Notes under the pieces: model-generated | The model's database searches: none | What the model was told of the DNA's origin: nothing | Seen by the model: only the letters and a program-made list of their open reading frames with translations | In this document: piece after piece, positions 8,272-17,574 of the stretch | How the letters are laid out: each line of letters opens with the position of its first letter | Numbering within the stretch: the first letter of the stretch is position 1 | Program-made: the position numbers and the translations under genes | NCBI RefSeq assembly: GCF_044772865.1 | Contig: NZ_CP173029.1 | Span: 744,001-808,000, forward strand | Direction: 5' to 3' | Source of the DNA: Algirhabdus cladophorae | Lineage (GTDB): Bacteria > Pseudomonadota > Alphaproteobacteria > Rhodobacterales > Rhodobacteraceae | DNA length: 64,000 bases

Positions 8272-9269
8272 CGTAGTTGAATTTTTGGGGCGCGACCCAA
8301 GGGGAGCGGGCCAAGGCTGACAAAACCGTTTTTGAAACTGAGGGGTGCATCGATGGAATTGGGGTTGCCCGACAAGCCCGCCACAGCATTCAGCATCGTT
8401 TCGGCCAAAGGACGCGCCCGTCCGGGCAATATCCCGGCGGTTTCAGCCAATGCCAGAATTTGCTGCCAATTGTCGGCTTTGATCGCCAGATCGCCAGTGG
8501 GTGTGCCATCTGGATCTATCTGCAAGTCGCCGGTTGCTTTGATTGTGATGTCGCCCCACCCGGCGTCGACGAGTTTGATCTGGATTGACGTGGGCTGAGG
8601 GCGCTGGTCTTCGATGGCAAAGCGATCCCAAGGCCGGTCAAACTCAAGGGTCGCATCAATGATCATGTCGCGCAGCTCAGCAGGCAACAATTGCGCGGGA
8701 TCCAGTTGCTGACGCAGCCCTTGGGGCAAGGCGACGTTCTGACTGGAGGCATAAAAGTCGTAGGTGTTCACTCGGGTCGCAGTCCCACGTGCTGCGATTT
8801 GAACTGCGCCGATTTTCGTCGTGCCTTGGGGGCTGGTGACCTCCAGTGTTTTGCCCTCAAAATTTGTTGTGTCCAGTTCCAGCGATGTGCTTGGCTTGAA
8901 CTTGAGCGAGGCGCGCATGTCCGCTGAGGTGATTGTCACTGTGCCAGCGTCGGGCGTGGCAAAACTTTGGCTGGGCGGCCAAACGGCAATCAAATGGTTG
9001 GGGCGGTAGCTTAGGGCGAAGAGCTGCAAAAAGGGTGCCGTGTAGGCCAAACCGGTTTGCGGATCGGCCAGTTCCAGATCGGTGATCGTTGTATCAAATC
9101 GGGACGGGAAGCCGGCCGTGTTGAGGTCGCTGTAGTCGGCCACCCAGCCTTCTGCACGGCGCTCGTCAAACCAAGTGGCCATAGCGTTTTGCGCCGTGCG
9201 GGCGCCGACGAACCAGTACCCCGCATAGGCCAAAGCTGCGATAATCACGATCACCAGAAGTTTGCGCAT
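8268..9269 (-). CDS. DUF2125 domain-containing protein
   Basis: A 333-residue protein with an N-terminal membrane anchor or signal segment (LLVIVIIAALAYAGYWFVGA), then a mostly beta-rich periplasmic domain. GARTAQNAMATWFDERRAEGW and the NTAGFPSRFD motif are characteristic of DUF2125, a family of unknown function common in alphaproteobacteria. It converges on the extensin gene with a four-base overlap of the stop codons. Start ATG at 9269 is preceded by GGGGGC. No partner gene is suggested. Confidence 0.8.
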   Translation of the reverse strand: MRKLLVIVIIAALAYAGYWFVGARTAQNAMATWFDERRAEGWVADYSDLNTAGFPSRFDTTITDLELADPQTGLAYTAPFLQLFALSYRPNHLIAVWPPSQSFATPDAGTVTITSADMRASLKFKPSTSLELDTTNFEGKTLEVTSPQGTTKIGAVQIAARGTATRVNTYDFYASSQNVALPQGLRQQLDPAQLLPAELRDMIIDATLEFDRPWDRFAIEDQRPQPTSIQIKLVDAGWGDITIKATGDLQIDPDGTPTGDLAIKADNWQQILALAETAGILPGRARPLAETMLNAVAGLSGNPNSIDAPLSFKNGFVSLGPLPLGRAPKIQLR

Positions 9270-9337
9270 GGGTGCCCCCTTGGTTTGTTATTGGGGGCTG
9301 TTTATAGCGAGGGGGAACAGTTGAACAGGGGCAGGGC

Positions 9338-9868
9338 ATGGCACTTTGGGTATTTGGATATGGGTCGCTCCTGTGGAATCCGGGATTTGATGTAGCCGAG
9401 GAACAAATGGCGGTGCTTGAAGGCTATCACCGGTCTTTTTCCATGTGGTCGATCCATCATCGCGGCACCCCTACGGATCGCGGTTTGGTTCTGGCGCTGG
9501 ATGCCAGTGCTGGTGCATCCTGTCAGGGTGTGGCGTTGCGCGCCAAACCGGGGACTGAGGAGGCGACATTGGCGGAACTGCGTGCCCGTGAGTTAATCTC
9601 TTCGGCTTATTTTGAGCAAATCTTGCCAGTGCGCTTGCATGATGGGCGGCAAATCGAGGCTGTGAGTTATGTTATTGACCCGCAGCACGACCAATACACT
9701 GGGCCGCAAAGCCTCGAGACCCAAGCGCAGATCATTGCCCGTGCCAAAGGTGACCGTGGGCCAAACAGCGAATATTTGCACAATACACAGGCCCATTTGG
9801 TGAAAATTGGGATCCATGACCCTGATTTGGAATGGTTGGACGCGCGCGTGCGCCAGATCGCAGGTTAG
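9338..9868 (+). CDS. Gamma-glutamylcyclotransferase, ChaC-like
   Basis: ChaC-type enzymes cleave glutathione or gamma-glutamyl peptides to 5-oxoproline. The 176-residue protein starts MALWVFGYGSLLWNPGF, the YGSL substrate-binding loop of the family, followed by GYHRSFSMWS and RGTPTDRGLVLAL. A Glu in LRARELIS is at the expected position of the general base. The length matches bacterial ChaC. It lies alone between a minus-strand gene and the ExbB-like operon, with GGGGCAGGGC upstream of the ATG as ribosome binding site. Confidence 0.85.
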   Translation: MALWVFGYGSLLWNPGFDVAEEQMAVLEGYHRSFSMWSIHHRGTPTDRGLVLALDASAGASCQGVALRAKPGTEEATLAELRARELISSAYFEQILPVRLHDGRQIEAVSYVIDPQHDQYTGPQSLETQAQIIARAKGDRGPNSEYLHNTQAHLVKIGIHDPDLEWLDARVRQIAG

Positions 9869-9933
9869 CCCTTGGCGAAGCTTACGGCTTGGAATAGGAT
9901 TGCCCCAATAAAAACAGGCGAAAGTACCCTAAC

Positions 9934-11094
9934 ATGGGCATGACCGAGCAAGAGGCAAAGCCGTATTTCTCGCAACCGATCCGACAAATTACCTTGATGC
10001 TACTGTCATTGGGTTTGGTCGCGGTGGGGGCGTATCTGGCGTTTCCAGCGGTATCTCCGGTGTTTTTGGCCAACCCCTACTTGAACGGCTTTATCCTGCT
10101 GGTGTTTGCCATCGGGGTCATTGCGTGTTTTTGGCAGGTTGTGTCGCTGATCAAATCAGTGAACTGGATCGAAGGGTTCGCCAGCAATCGCGTAGGGCAT
10201 CAAATGACCCTTGCGCCGCAACTTTTGGCCCCCTTGGCGGCCTTGCTGCGCTCGCGCAAAGCCCAGATGAAGGTGTCATCGTCGTCGTCGCAATCCATTC
10301 TGGATTCTGTGGCTACGCGGATTGATGAGGCCCGTGAGATCACGCGCTATATTGTCAACCTTTTGATTTTCTTGGGCCTTTTGGGGACGTTTTATGGCTT
10401 GGCGACGACTGTTCCTGCATTGGTCGAAACCATTCGAGGCCTTGCTCCGCAAGAAGGCGAAGGCGGGGTGGAAATTTTCGCGCGGCTCATGGGCGGGTTA
10501 GAGAACCAGTTGCAGGGCATGGGGGTGGCGTTTGCCTCGTCCCTTTTGGGCCTTGCAGGGTCACTGGTCGTTGGCCTTTTGGAACTTTTTGCAAGCCACG
10601 GACAGAACCGGTTCTATCGCGAATTGGAAGAATGGCTGTCGTCGATCACGCGTATCGGCTTTTCCTCAACCGATGGCGACAGTTCTGGCGAACAGAACTT
10701 TATGGCCGGTGTTCTGGACAGCATGGCCGAACAGATGGAAAGCATGCAGTTGATGTTTGTGCAGTCTGATGCGGCGCGATCCCATACGGATGAAAAACTG
10801 GGGCAACTCGCTGAAGCTATTGGTCGCATGGCCCAATCGAAGGACGATGGCGGATCCAATGCAGATCTGTTGCGCATCGCTGAAGGGCAAGAAGCGCTGT
10901 TGACCAAGCTCAATTCAGAAAGCATGGGGGACGGGTTGGATGCCGAGGCGCGGATGCGCCTGCGGTCTATAGATGTACAATTGCTGCGGATCCTCGAAGA
11001 AATGGCCGCCGGTCGGCAGGAATCCGTGGCTGACTTGCGCGCCGAGATTGCGCAATTGACTCAAACCATTCGCAACGCAACCGAGCGGGGCTAA
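9934..11094 (+). CDS. MotA/TolQ/ExbB-family proton channel protein
   Basis: The 386-residue protein has four predicted membrane segments (about 19-37, 50-73, 139-162 and 195-220). The third and fourth hold the conserved ExbB/MotA features, including FLGLLGTFYGLATTVP and GMGVAFASSLLGLAGSLV. The last 165 residues are a soluble, charged tail with heptad-like leucines. It lies three bases from a MotB/OmpA-like gene, so the two should form an ion-driven stator-like unit in the inner membrane. The four-segment layout with a C-terminal tail resembles ZorA more than TolQ, but no Zorya effector gene is near. Flagellar motor use is unlikely because no flagellar gene is in sight. Confidence 0.8.
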   Translation: MGMTEQEAKPYFSQPIRQITLMLLSLGLVAVGAYLAFPAVSPVFLANPYLNGFILLVFAIGVIACFWQVVSLIKSVNWIEGFASNRVGHQMTLAPQLLAPLAALLRSRKAQMKVSSSSSQSILDSVATRIDEAREITRYIVNLLIFLGLLGTFYGLATTVPALVETIRGLAPQEGEGGVEIFARLMGGLENQLQGMGVAFASSLLGLAGSLVVGLLELFASHGQNRFYRELEEWLSSITRIGFSSTDGDSSGEQNFMAGVLDSMAEQMESMQLMFVQSDAARSHTDEKLGQLAEAIGRMAQSKDDGGSNADLLRIAEGQEALLTKLNSESMGDGLDAEARMRLRSIDVQLLRILEEMAAGRQESVADLRAEIAQLTQTIRNATERG

Positions 11095-11096
11095 CC

Positions 11097-13274
11097 ATGG
11101 CTTTGTCGCGGCGCACAGGGCAGCGATTTCAGGCCTCGATCTGGCCCGGTTTTGTTGATGCGATGACGGCTCTTTTACTGGTGCTGATGTTTGTGCTGAC
11201 TATCTTTATGATTGTCCAGTTTATGCTGCGTGAGACGATCACGGGCCAAGAGACGGAGTTGGATGAACTCAGCGCCGAAGTTGTTTCGCTGTCGCAGGCC
11301 TTGGGCCTTGAACGCAATCGGGCGCGTAACCTCGAGGCGGATGTTGGGATCCTCGAAAGCAATCTTATCTCGGCCCGTGATCGGGTTGCGGTGTTGTCTG
11401 CACAGGTGCAGAGGCAAGAAACGGCCCTTGATACGGCACAAAACCGGATCACCAGTTTTGAGGCGCAGGTCGCTGGCTTATTGGCGGAACGTGACACTGA
11501 TCGTGCCCAGATTGCGGCGTTGGAAGGTGAACAGGCGGACCTGCTCAGCACTCAAGAGGCGCTCAACCTTGCATTGGCTGACGCCCGTAGTGAAATCGAC
11601 ACAGCCGCTGAACAGGCCCGTTTGGCTGCAGCCCGGCGCGAGGCATTGCAGGCGTTGATCGCCCAACTAGAGGCTGATGCCGCTGATCAAACAGCGCGGC
11701 TGGCGGAAAATGCCGAGGCCCTGAATGCCGCCGAGGCGGCGCGCTTGGCCGATGCAGCGGCTGCGCAAGCATTACGCGAGCGTTTGCAAGGCGCTGAGGA
11801 TGAACTGACTGCCATGACTTTGGCACTGGAGGCCAAGCGTCGAGAGGCCGAGGAAACTCTGACCCTTTTGGCAGCGGCGCAGGATGCTCAGGAAAATCTT
11901 GATGTCAAATTGGCGGCGGCATTGCTAGCGCAAGGCGCATTGCAAAGCCAATTGGGTACCGCTCGCCAAGACCTCGCACAATCGCAAGAGGCATTGGCCC
12001 TTGAGCAATCCCAGCGCAGCGAGGCCGAAACAGATCGTGCAGCACAGGCGGTTGCTTTGGCTGAACTTGAGGCACGGCTCGCGTCGCTGGATGAAACGCA
12101 AAAGGCGTTGCTCGAACAGCGTGCTGCAGAAGCCGCCGCATTGCTCACCTTGGAAACGCGTCTGGAAGGTATGAGCGCCGAGGCGGTAGCACTTGAGGCC
12201 GAGCGGGCGGAACAGGCCGCGCGCTTGTTACAGGCTGAACAAGTGATCGCGCAGCTGACCGATCAACGCGATGCTTTGCAATCCCAGCAGGCCCAGACCG
12301 AACAGGATTTGGCAGCGGCGCAAACCCAAGCCGATCAATTGGGTCCGCAGGCGGAACGCATTGCTGCTTTGGAGGCGCGCGTGGCGGCTTTGACTGCGCA
12401 GACCAGCGATGTGCAACGAGATCGCGCCGAAGTGGCCGCGCAATTGGCCGCGGCGCTGGCCGCCAAACTAGCCGCCGAGCGGGTCAAAGAGCAAACTTTG
12501 ACTGAAGCCGAGCGTCGATCGGTGCTCCTGTCGCAAGCCAATTCAGAGCTGTCGCAGGTGCAGGCCAGATCCGCAGAAGATCAGCGCAAACTGGCCCTTT
12601 TGAACGAACAGGTGGCCGCGTTACGCGGTCAATTGGGAACGCTTCAGGCCCTTCTGGATGCCGCGGCCGAAGCAGACGATGCGTCGGATGTGCAATTACA
12701 GGCCTTGGGCAGTGAGTTGAACGCAGCACTGGCCCGCGCCGCTGCCGAGGAACGCCGTCGTCGTCAGCTTGAAGAGGCGGAACGCAAACGCCTCGAGGCC
12801 GAAGCGCAGGACCTTGAACGCTACAGATCAGAATTTTTTGGCCAGTTGCGGGATGTGTTGGGTGCCCAAGACGGCGTGCAGATCGTTGGCGACCGCTTTG
12901 TCTTTTCGTCCGAGGTTCTGTTTCCTCCCGGTGGGGCCGTTCTGTCCGTTGAAGGGCAGGGCGAGATCGCCAAGATCGCTGATATTCTAAGACGTGTCGC
13001 GGTGGATATTCCCGACGGGATTGATTGGGTCATCCGGGTTGATGGGCATACGGACAATGTACCGCTATCCGGCCTAGGAGAGTTTTCTGATAACTGGGAA
13101 TTGTCGCAGGCGCGCGCGCTGTCGGTTGTGCGCTATATGGCCAGTTTTTTGGGCATTCCGCCGGACCGTCTGTCGGCCAACGGGTTTGGGCAATATCAGC
13201 CGCTCAACCCTGCGGACACGCCCGAGGCGCGGGCGCAAAATCGGCGCATCGAATTGAAGTTCACTGAAAAGTAG
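11097..13274 (+). CDS. MotB/OmpA-like peptidoglycan-binding protein with long coiled coil
   Basis: The 725-residue protein has one membrane segment (about 19-43, GFVDAMTALLLVLMFVL). Its Asp21 matches the proton-binding Asp of MotB and ZorB. Residues 50 to about 585 are an Ala/Glu/Gln/Leu-rich coiled coil, and residues 600-725 form an OmpA-type peptidoglycan-binding domain (VDGHTDNVP, NWELSQARA, NRRIELKF). The coiled coil is far longer than in MotB and would span or exceed the periplasm. It follows the ExbB-like gene by two bases. Rhodobacterales commonly carry this pair, usually annotated only as a peptidoglycan-binding protein; its job is unknown to me. Confidence 0.8.
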   Translation: MALSRRTGQRFQASIWPGFVDAMTALLLVLMFVLTIFMIVQFMLRETITGQETELDELSAEVVSLSQALGLERNRARNLEADVGILESNLISARDRVAVLSAQVQRQETALDTAQNRITSFEAQVAGLLAERDTDRAQIAALEGEQADLLSTQEALNLALADARSEIDTAAEQARLAAARREALQALIAQLEADAADQTARLAENAEALNAAEAARLADAAAAQALRERLQGAEDELTAMTLALEAKRREAEETLTLLAAAQDAQENLDVKLAAALLAQGALQSQLGTARQDLAQSQEALALEQSQRSEAETDRAAQAVALAELEARLASLDETQKALLEQRAAEAAALLTLETRLEGMSAEAVALEAERAEQAARLLQAEQVIAQLTDQRDALQSQQAQTEQDLAAAQTQADQLGPQAERIAALEARVAALTAQTSDVQRDRAEVAAQLAAALAAKLAAERVKEQTLTEAERRSVLLSQANSELSQVQARSAEDQRKLALLNEQVAALRGQLGTLQALLDAAAEADDASDVQLQALGSELNAALARAAAEERRRRQLEEAERKRLEAEAQDLERYRSEFFGQLRDVLGAQDGVQIVGDRFVFSSEVLFPPGGAVLSVEGQGEIAKIADILRRVAVDIPDGIDWVIRVDGHTDNVPLSGLGEFSDNWELSQARALSVVRYMASFLGIPPDRLSANGFGQYQPLNPADTPEARAQNRRIELKFTEK

Positions 13275-13277
13275 CGG

Positions 13278-14240
13278 TCACTCGATGCGTTGGACGACTT
13301 GGCGCGTATCGATCATTTGACCGCCACGAAACAGCTCAACAATGCCGGTGTAAGTGCCAGCGGGCCATTCATCTTGGGTGCGTTTTTTGCCCGCAGCGCG
13401 GAAAAACAGGGCCCGGTTGCGGGTCAGAGGCTGACTGTTTTGAGTGATTTCACCGTCTGGTCCCATCAATCGCAGTGAAAAAACGTCGCCTTCCTGGGCC
13501 ATATGTCCAAACCCCCAAAGAACCAAAGCGGGGGCGGTTACATCGATGTCGCGCTCGGCTGCTGTGCCGGCTTTTATATCTGCATATTCGGGGACTTTGG
13601 TGGCGAAACCAGCGGTGATAACGCCGCCCGGTTCGTAGTCCGGTGCTTCCAGCCAGAGCGTCTTTTCCGTTTCAGGCGCGCCACAGCTTTCGGCGGCTGG
13701 GGCGAAGGGATCGACGACTTCGTTGTCTTTGCGAAGAGTCAAATGCACATGAGGGAATTGCGTTTTACCAGAAAGGCCGACGCGGCCCAAAACAGCGCCC
13801 ATAGCCACGCGTTGGCCTTTTATGACAGACACGCTGTCTTGTTCTAGGTGGCAATATTGCGTGGTCCAGCCGTCGCCGTGACGAATGACAACGCCGTTCC
13901 CGCATTCTATTCCCTCGACTTGGTCTGCATTTTCAGCCGAATAGATCTGGTCGGGCACCCCATCGCGCAGGCCAATGACTGTGCCGGGGGCCGCGGCAAT
14001 CACGTTCACACCAAGCTCCATCGCGCGCAGCGAGGGCAGGGCAAAATCAGTGCCTTTGTGCCCCTCATATGTGGTCAGGCCACATCTGAAATCACGCCTT
14101 TCGGGTGAGGGATCACTGTCTACAAAATGCTGGATATAACAGTCGTCGCCCAAGGTGCAGTCAATTGGCAGACCAAAGAGGGGCCCTCGCGCCACCGCAG
14201 GGGTGGCGAGAAGGCAAAGTATTAACGCAGGCCTTATCAC
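13278..14240 (-). CDS. M23 family metallopeptidase (LytM-like)
   Basis: Peptidoglycan endopeptidase-type protein of 320 residues with a signal peptide (ALILCLLATPAVA). The LytM zinc site is visible as HKGTDFAL, QYCHLEQ and PHVHLTL (His-x3-Asp and His-x-His). An extra C-terminal beta domain follows from about residue 220. The start is a GTG at 14240 that overlaps the clpA stop as GTGA, so it is translationally coupled to clpA. It ends a few bases from the convergent OmpA-like gene, so two cell-wall-directed genes sit back to back. Substrate specificity is not known. Confidence 0.85.
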   Translation of the reverse strand: MIRPALILCLLATPAVARGPLFGLPIDCTLGDDCYIQHFVDSDPSPERRDFRCGLTTYEGHKGTDFALPSLRAMELGVNVIAAAPGTVIGLRDGVPDQIYSAENADQVEGIECGNGVVIRHGDGWTTQYCHLEQDSVSVIKGQRVAMGAVLGRVGLSGKTQFPHVHLTLRKDNEVVDPFAPAAESCGAPETEKTLWLEAPDYEPGGVITAGFATKVPEYADIKAGTAAERDIDVTAPALVLWGFGHMAQEGDVFSLRLMGPDGEITQNSQPLTRNRALFFRAAGKKRTQDEWPAGTYTGIVELFRGGQMIDTRQVVQRIE

Positions 14241-16561
14241 TCGGCGGTGAGTAGCGGCGGCTTTTTCTTGGACGACAGACGCGCTGTAGGCACCGGCATT
14301 GTCTTGAGATCCAGCTCGCCGTTTTTGACGCCGACCTTCACAACGCCGCCTTTGGCCAGTTTGCCAAAGAGCAGTTCTTCTGCCAGCGGTTTTTTGATGT
14401 GCTCTTGGATCACGCGGCCCAGTGGGCGCGCTCCCATTTTGTCATCATAGCCCTTTTCGGCCAGCCATTCTGCGGCGGGATTGCTCAGTTCGATAGTCAC
14501 ATTGCGATCCATCAACTGGTTTTCCAATTGCAGAACGAATTTCTCCACCACTTTGAGGATGACATTCTTGGGCAGTGGGCCAAAGCTAACCACAGCATCC
14601 AGACGGTTGCGGAATTCCGGCGAGAATGTCCGCTCGATGGCTGCTGTATCCTCGCCAGTGCGGCGATCGCGGCCAAAGCCGATGGCGGATTTGGCTTGCT
14701 CTGTGGCACCCGCGTTTGATGTCATGATCAGGATCACATTGCGGAAATCGACCGTGCGGCCATTATGGTCGGTCAGTGTCCCGTGATCCATAACCTGCAA
14801 CAGGATGTTGTAGACATCAGGGTGTGCCTTTTCCATCTCGTCCAGCAACAACACACAATGCGGATGTTGATCCACGCCATCGGTCAGCATGCCACCTTGG
14901 TCAAAGCCCACATAACCGGGAGGGGCGCCGATGAGGCGCGATACCGCGTGTTTTTCCATGTACTCAGACATGTCAAACCGCAGCAACTCGACCCCAAGTG
15001 TGTCTGCCAATTGCTTGGCCACTTCGGTTTTACCGACGCCTGTCGGGCCCGCAAACAAGTAGTTGCCGATGGGTTTTTCTGGCTCACGCAGACCGGCACG
15101 GGCAAGTTTGATTGCCGAGGACAGCGCGTCGATGGCTGCGTCTTGGCCAAAGACCACCCGTTTGAGCGACTTTTCTAGATCGCGCAGCACTTCTGCGTCG
15201 TCTTTCGAGACGTTTTTCGGCGGGATCCGTGCGATTTTTGCAACCACGGTTTCGATCTCTTTGGTGCCGATGGTTTTGCGACGCTTGGATTCTGCAACCA
15301 GATGTTGGGCGGCACCCGCTTCATCGATCACATCGATGGCTTTATCGGGCAGTTTACGGTCGTTAATATAGCGCGCAGATAGCTCCACGGCGGTTTTGAT
15401 CGCATCGGCGGTGTATTTGATCGAGTGGTGATCCTCAAAATAAGGCTTGAGGCCCTGCAGGATTTTCACGGCATCATCCACAGATGGCTCGTTCACATCA
15501 ATTTTCTGGAATCGACGCGACAGCGCGCGATCCTTTTCAAAGTGCTGACGGAACTCTTTATACGTGGTCGAGCCCATGCAGCGTAATTTGCCGCCCTGCA
15601 ACGCAGGTTTCAGCAAGTTGGACGCGTCCATCGCGCCGCCCGAGGTCGCACCTGCGCCAATGACAGTGTGGATTTCATCAATGAACAAAACGGCGTCATC
15701 GTGGTCTTCCATTTCGGTCATCACGGCTTTCAGACGTTCCTCAAAATCACCGCGATAGCGCGTACCTGCTAGGAGTGCGCCCATATCCAGCGAATAGATC
15801 GTGGCATTGGACAGTACTGCAGGGGTTTCGCCCGCAACAATTTTACGTGCCAAACCTTCGGCGATTGCGGTTTTACCAACGCCGGGATCACCAACCAACA
15901 GCGGGTTGTTTTTGCGGCGACGGCACAGGACCTGAACGCAGCGTTCCACCTCATGCGAGCGACCAATCAACGGGTCGATCTCGTTCTTGCGGGCCTTGGC
16001 GTTCAAATCGACACAGTATTTATCCAGCGCGCTTTCTTTTTCGTCGCCTTCGGTCACGCCTTGGCTTTCTTCCTCAAGGTTTGAGGTGCCAGAAACGGGG
16101 CGAGCCTCACCATAAGACGGATCTTTTGCGACCCCGTGGGCGATAAAGTTCACGGCGTCATAACGGGTCATGTCCTGCTCTTGCAGGAAGTAGGCTGCGT
16201 TGCTTTCGCGTTCAGCAAAGATGGCAACCAGAACGTTCGCGCCGGTGACTTCGGTGCGGCCCGAGGATTGGACATGGATCGCGGCGCGTTGGATCACGCG
16301 CTGGAACGCCGCCGTTGGGACAGCTTCGGACCCGTCTACATCTGTCATCAACGATTGCAGATCGTCGTCGATAAATTCGACAAGGGTTTTGCGCAGCTCT
16401 TCGAGATCAACAGAACAGGCCTGCATTACCTTAGCGGCGTCAGGTTCGTCGATTAGAGCAAGCAACAAGTGTTCCAGCGTCGCAAGTTCGTGTTTGCGGG
16501 CATTGGCCAGTGCCAGCGCGGAATGAATGGCCTGTTCCAGTGTGTTTGAAAATGATGGCAC
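14237..16561 (-). CDS. clpA: ATP-dependent Clp protease ATP-binding subunit ClpA
   Basis: AAA+ unfoldase that feeds substrates to ClpP. The 774-residue protein has the double Clp N-domain (1-145), a first AAA module with Walker A GDPGVGKT at 224-231 and Walker B LFIDEIH, and a second module with Walker A GPTGVGKT at 505-512 and Walker B LLLDEMEKAH. An IGF tripeptide in SAIGFGRDR (about residue 624) is the ClpP-docking loop, which separates ClpA from ClpB. The middle domain of ClpB is absent. clpS, often next to clpA, is not in the adjacent sequence. The downstream M23 gene overlaps by four bases. A weak heat-shock-type promoter may lie upstream. Confidence 0.95.
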   Translation of the reverse strand: MPSFSNTLEQAIHSALALANARKHELATLEHLLLALIDEPDAAKVMQACSVDLEELRKTLVEFIDDDLQSLMTDVDGSEAVPTAAFQRVIQRAAIHVQSSGRTEVTGANVLVAIFAERESNAAYFLQEQDMTRYDAVNFIAHGVAKDPSYGEARPVSGTSNLEEESQGVTEGDEKESALDKYCVDLNAKARKNEIDPLIGRSHEVERCVQVLCRRRKNNPLLVGDPGVGKTAIAEGLARKIVAGETPAVLSNATIYSLDMGALLAGTRYRGDFEERLKAVMTEMEDHDDAVLFIDEIHTVIGAGATSGGAMDASNLLKPALQGGKLRCMGSTTYKEFRQHFEKDRALSRRFQKIDVNEPSVDDAVKILQGLKPYFEDHHSIKYTADAIKTAVELSARYINDRKLPDKAIDVIDEAGAAQHLVAESKRRKTIGTKEIETVVAKIARIPPKNVSKDDAEVLRDLEKSLKRVVFGQDAAIDALSSAIKLARAGLREPEKPIGNYLFAGPTGVGKTEVAKQLADTLGVELLRFDMSEYMEKHAVSRLIGAPPGYVGFDQGGMLTDGVDQHPHCVLLLDEMEKAHPDVYNILLQVMDHGTLTDHNGRTVDFRNVILIMTSNAGATEQAKSAIGFGRDRRTGEDTAAIERTFSPEFRNRLDAVVSFGPLPKNVILKVVEKFVLQLENQLMDRNVTIELSNPAAEWLAEKGYDDKMGARPLGRVIQEHIKKPLAEELLFGKLAKGGVVKVGVKNGELDLKTMPVPTARLSSKKKPPLLTAE

Positions 16562-16635
16562 GTTGGCTGCTCCTTCATATGAGGGTCAAAGAGGGCAGAG
16601 GGCCCACATCGACCGTGGCCTTATAGATGTTAAGG

Positions 16636-16661
16636 ATCGGTTTTATTTCCGAACCTTCAAG
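16636..16661 (-). promoter_or_regulatory. Possible heat-shock promoter of clpA
   Basis: On the minus strand CTTGAA (16661-16656) is followed after 15 bases by CCGAT (16640-16636), a partial match to the sigma-32 pattern CTTGAAA...CCCCAT. It lies about 75 bases ahead of the clpA start. clp genes are often heat induced; the -10 match here is poor. Confidence 0.25.
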
Positions 16662-16743
16662 TGCAAATTTGCCTTTAATCGTCACAAACCCGCTAGTTTT
16701 TAACTTTTTGCTAAAAAACTCGGCTTTGATCGTGATGCGTCGA

Positions 16744-17511
16744 TCAAAAATTGTCTTTCCGGCGACGGATCTCACCAAAAACCTCGGCGGCTCCATCACC
16801 AGCCATATCTAGCCCTGCCTGAACGCTGTGCAAGTCCGCGCGCAAAAAAGGGTTGGTCGCAATTTCCAGAGCAAGGCTGGATGGCACCGTGGGCTGATTG
16901 GCGTCGCGGGCTGCGTCAATATCTGCGATGCGTGCGATAAGGTCCGGATTATCCGGTTCAATCGTTATAGCAAAGCGCCCATTGGCGGCAGTGTATTCGT
17001 GACCTGAATAAACAGTGGTAGTCTGAGGCAAGGCGCGAATGCGCAAAAGGGACTCCCACATTTGCGCTGGAGTGCCTTCAAACAATCGTCCGCATCCCAA
17101 GGCCATCAGGCTGTCTGCTGTGAACACAGCCTCTGTAGCGGCCATATAAAAAGCCACGTGTCCCACTGTGTGGCCGCTGACGTCAAATACATCTGTTGTC
17201 AGGCCACAGGTTTCAAAACTGTCTCCATCCGCGACTGCCAGATCAAGATCCGGCAGGCGATGGGCATCTGCGGCAGCCCCAATGACCCGACAGCCAAAAG
17301 CAGCGCGCAGATCCTCGACCGCTTCGACGTGGTCATGGTGGTGATGGGTGATCAGCAGATCGTCCAAGGTCCAGCCCTTGGTTTCCAGTGCGGCCATCAA
17401 GGGCGCGGTTTCAGGCGCGTCGACCAAAGCGGTCTGGCCGGTGTCAGAGTTGTGGATCAAGAAGGCGTAGTTGTCTGCGCGGCAGGGAACTGTCAAAATG
17501 TCGATTGCCAT
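16744..17511 (-). CDS. gloB: Hydroxyacylglutathione hydrolase (glyoxalase II)
   Basis: Hydrolyses S-D-lactoylglutathione to D-lactate and glutathione, completing methylglyoxal detoxification. The 255-residue protein has the metallo-beta-lactamase motif THHHHDH (His56, His58, Asp60, His61), DVSGHTVGHVAFY, FTADSLMALGCGRLFEGT and VYSGHEYT, all diagnostic for GloB. I place the start at the ATG at 17511 (MAIDILTVPCRADNY), the normal family N-terminus, rather than at upstream in-frame codons. It is divergent from a methyltransferase gene 63 bases away, a pairing seen in other Rhodobacterales. Confidence 0.93.
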   Translation of the reverse strand: MAIDILTVPCRADNYAFLIHNSDTGQTALVDAPETAPLMAALETKGWTLDDLLITHHHHDHVEAVEDLRAAFGCRVIGAAADAHRLPDLDLAVADGDSFETCGLTTDVFDVSGHTVGHVAFYMAATEAVFTADSLMALGCGRLFEGTPAQMWESLLRIRALPQTTTVYSGHEYTAANGRFAITIEPDNPDLIARIADIDAARDANQPTVPSSLALEIATNPFLRADLHSVQAGLDMAGDGAAEVFGEIRRRKDNF

Positions 17512-17574
17512 AGCCAAGTGATCCTGTTTGGGTGCTCTTGGCTGAAAGTCTTGCGCAAACTCGACAGGATCGCA

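Noticed and set aside
9934..13274. Zorya antiphage system
   Set aside because: Only the ZorA/ZorB-like pair is present. No helicase, nuclease or other Zorya effector is next to it; flanking genes are ChaC and a LytM peptidase, both housekeeping.
16575..16799. 74-residue minus-strand frame between gloB and clpA
   Set aside because: It starts inside gloB in another frame, has no ribosome binding site and no recognisable domain; 16562-16743 looks like the clpA leader.
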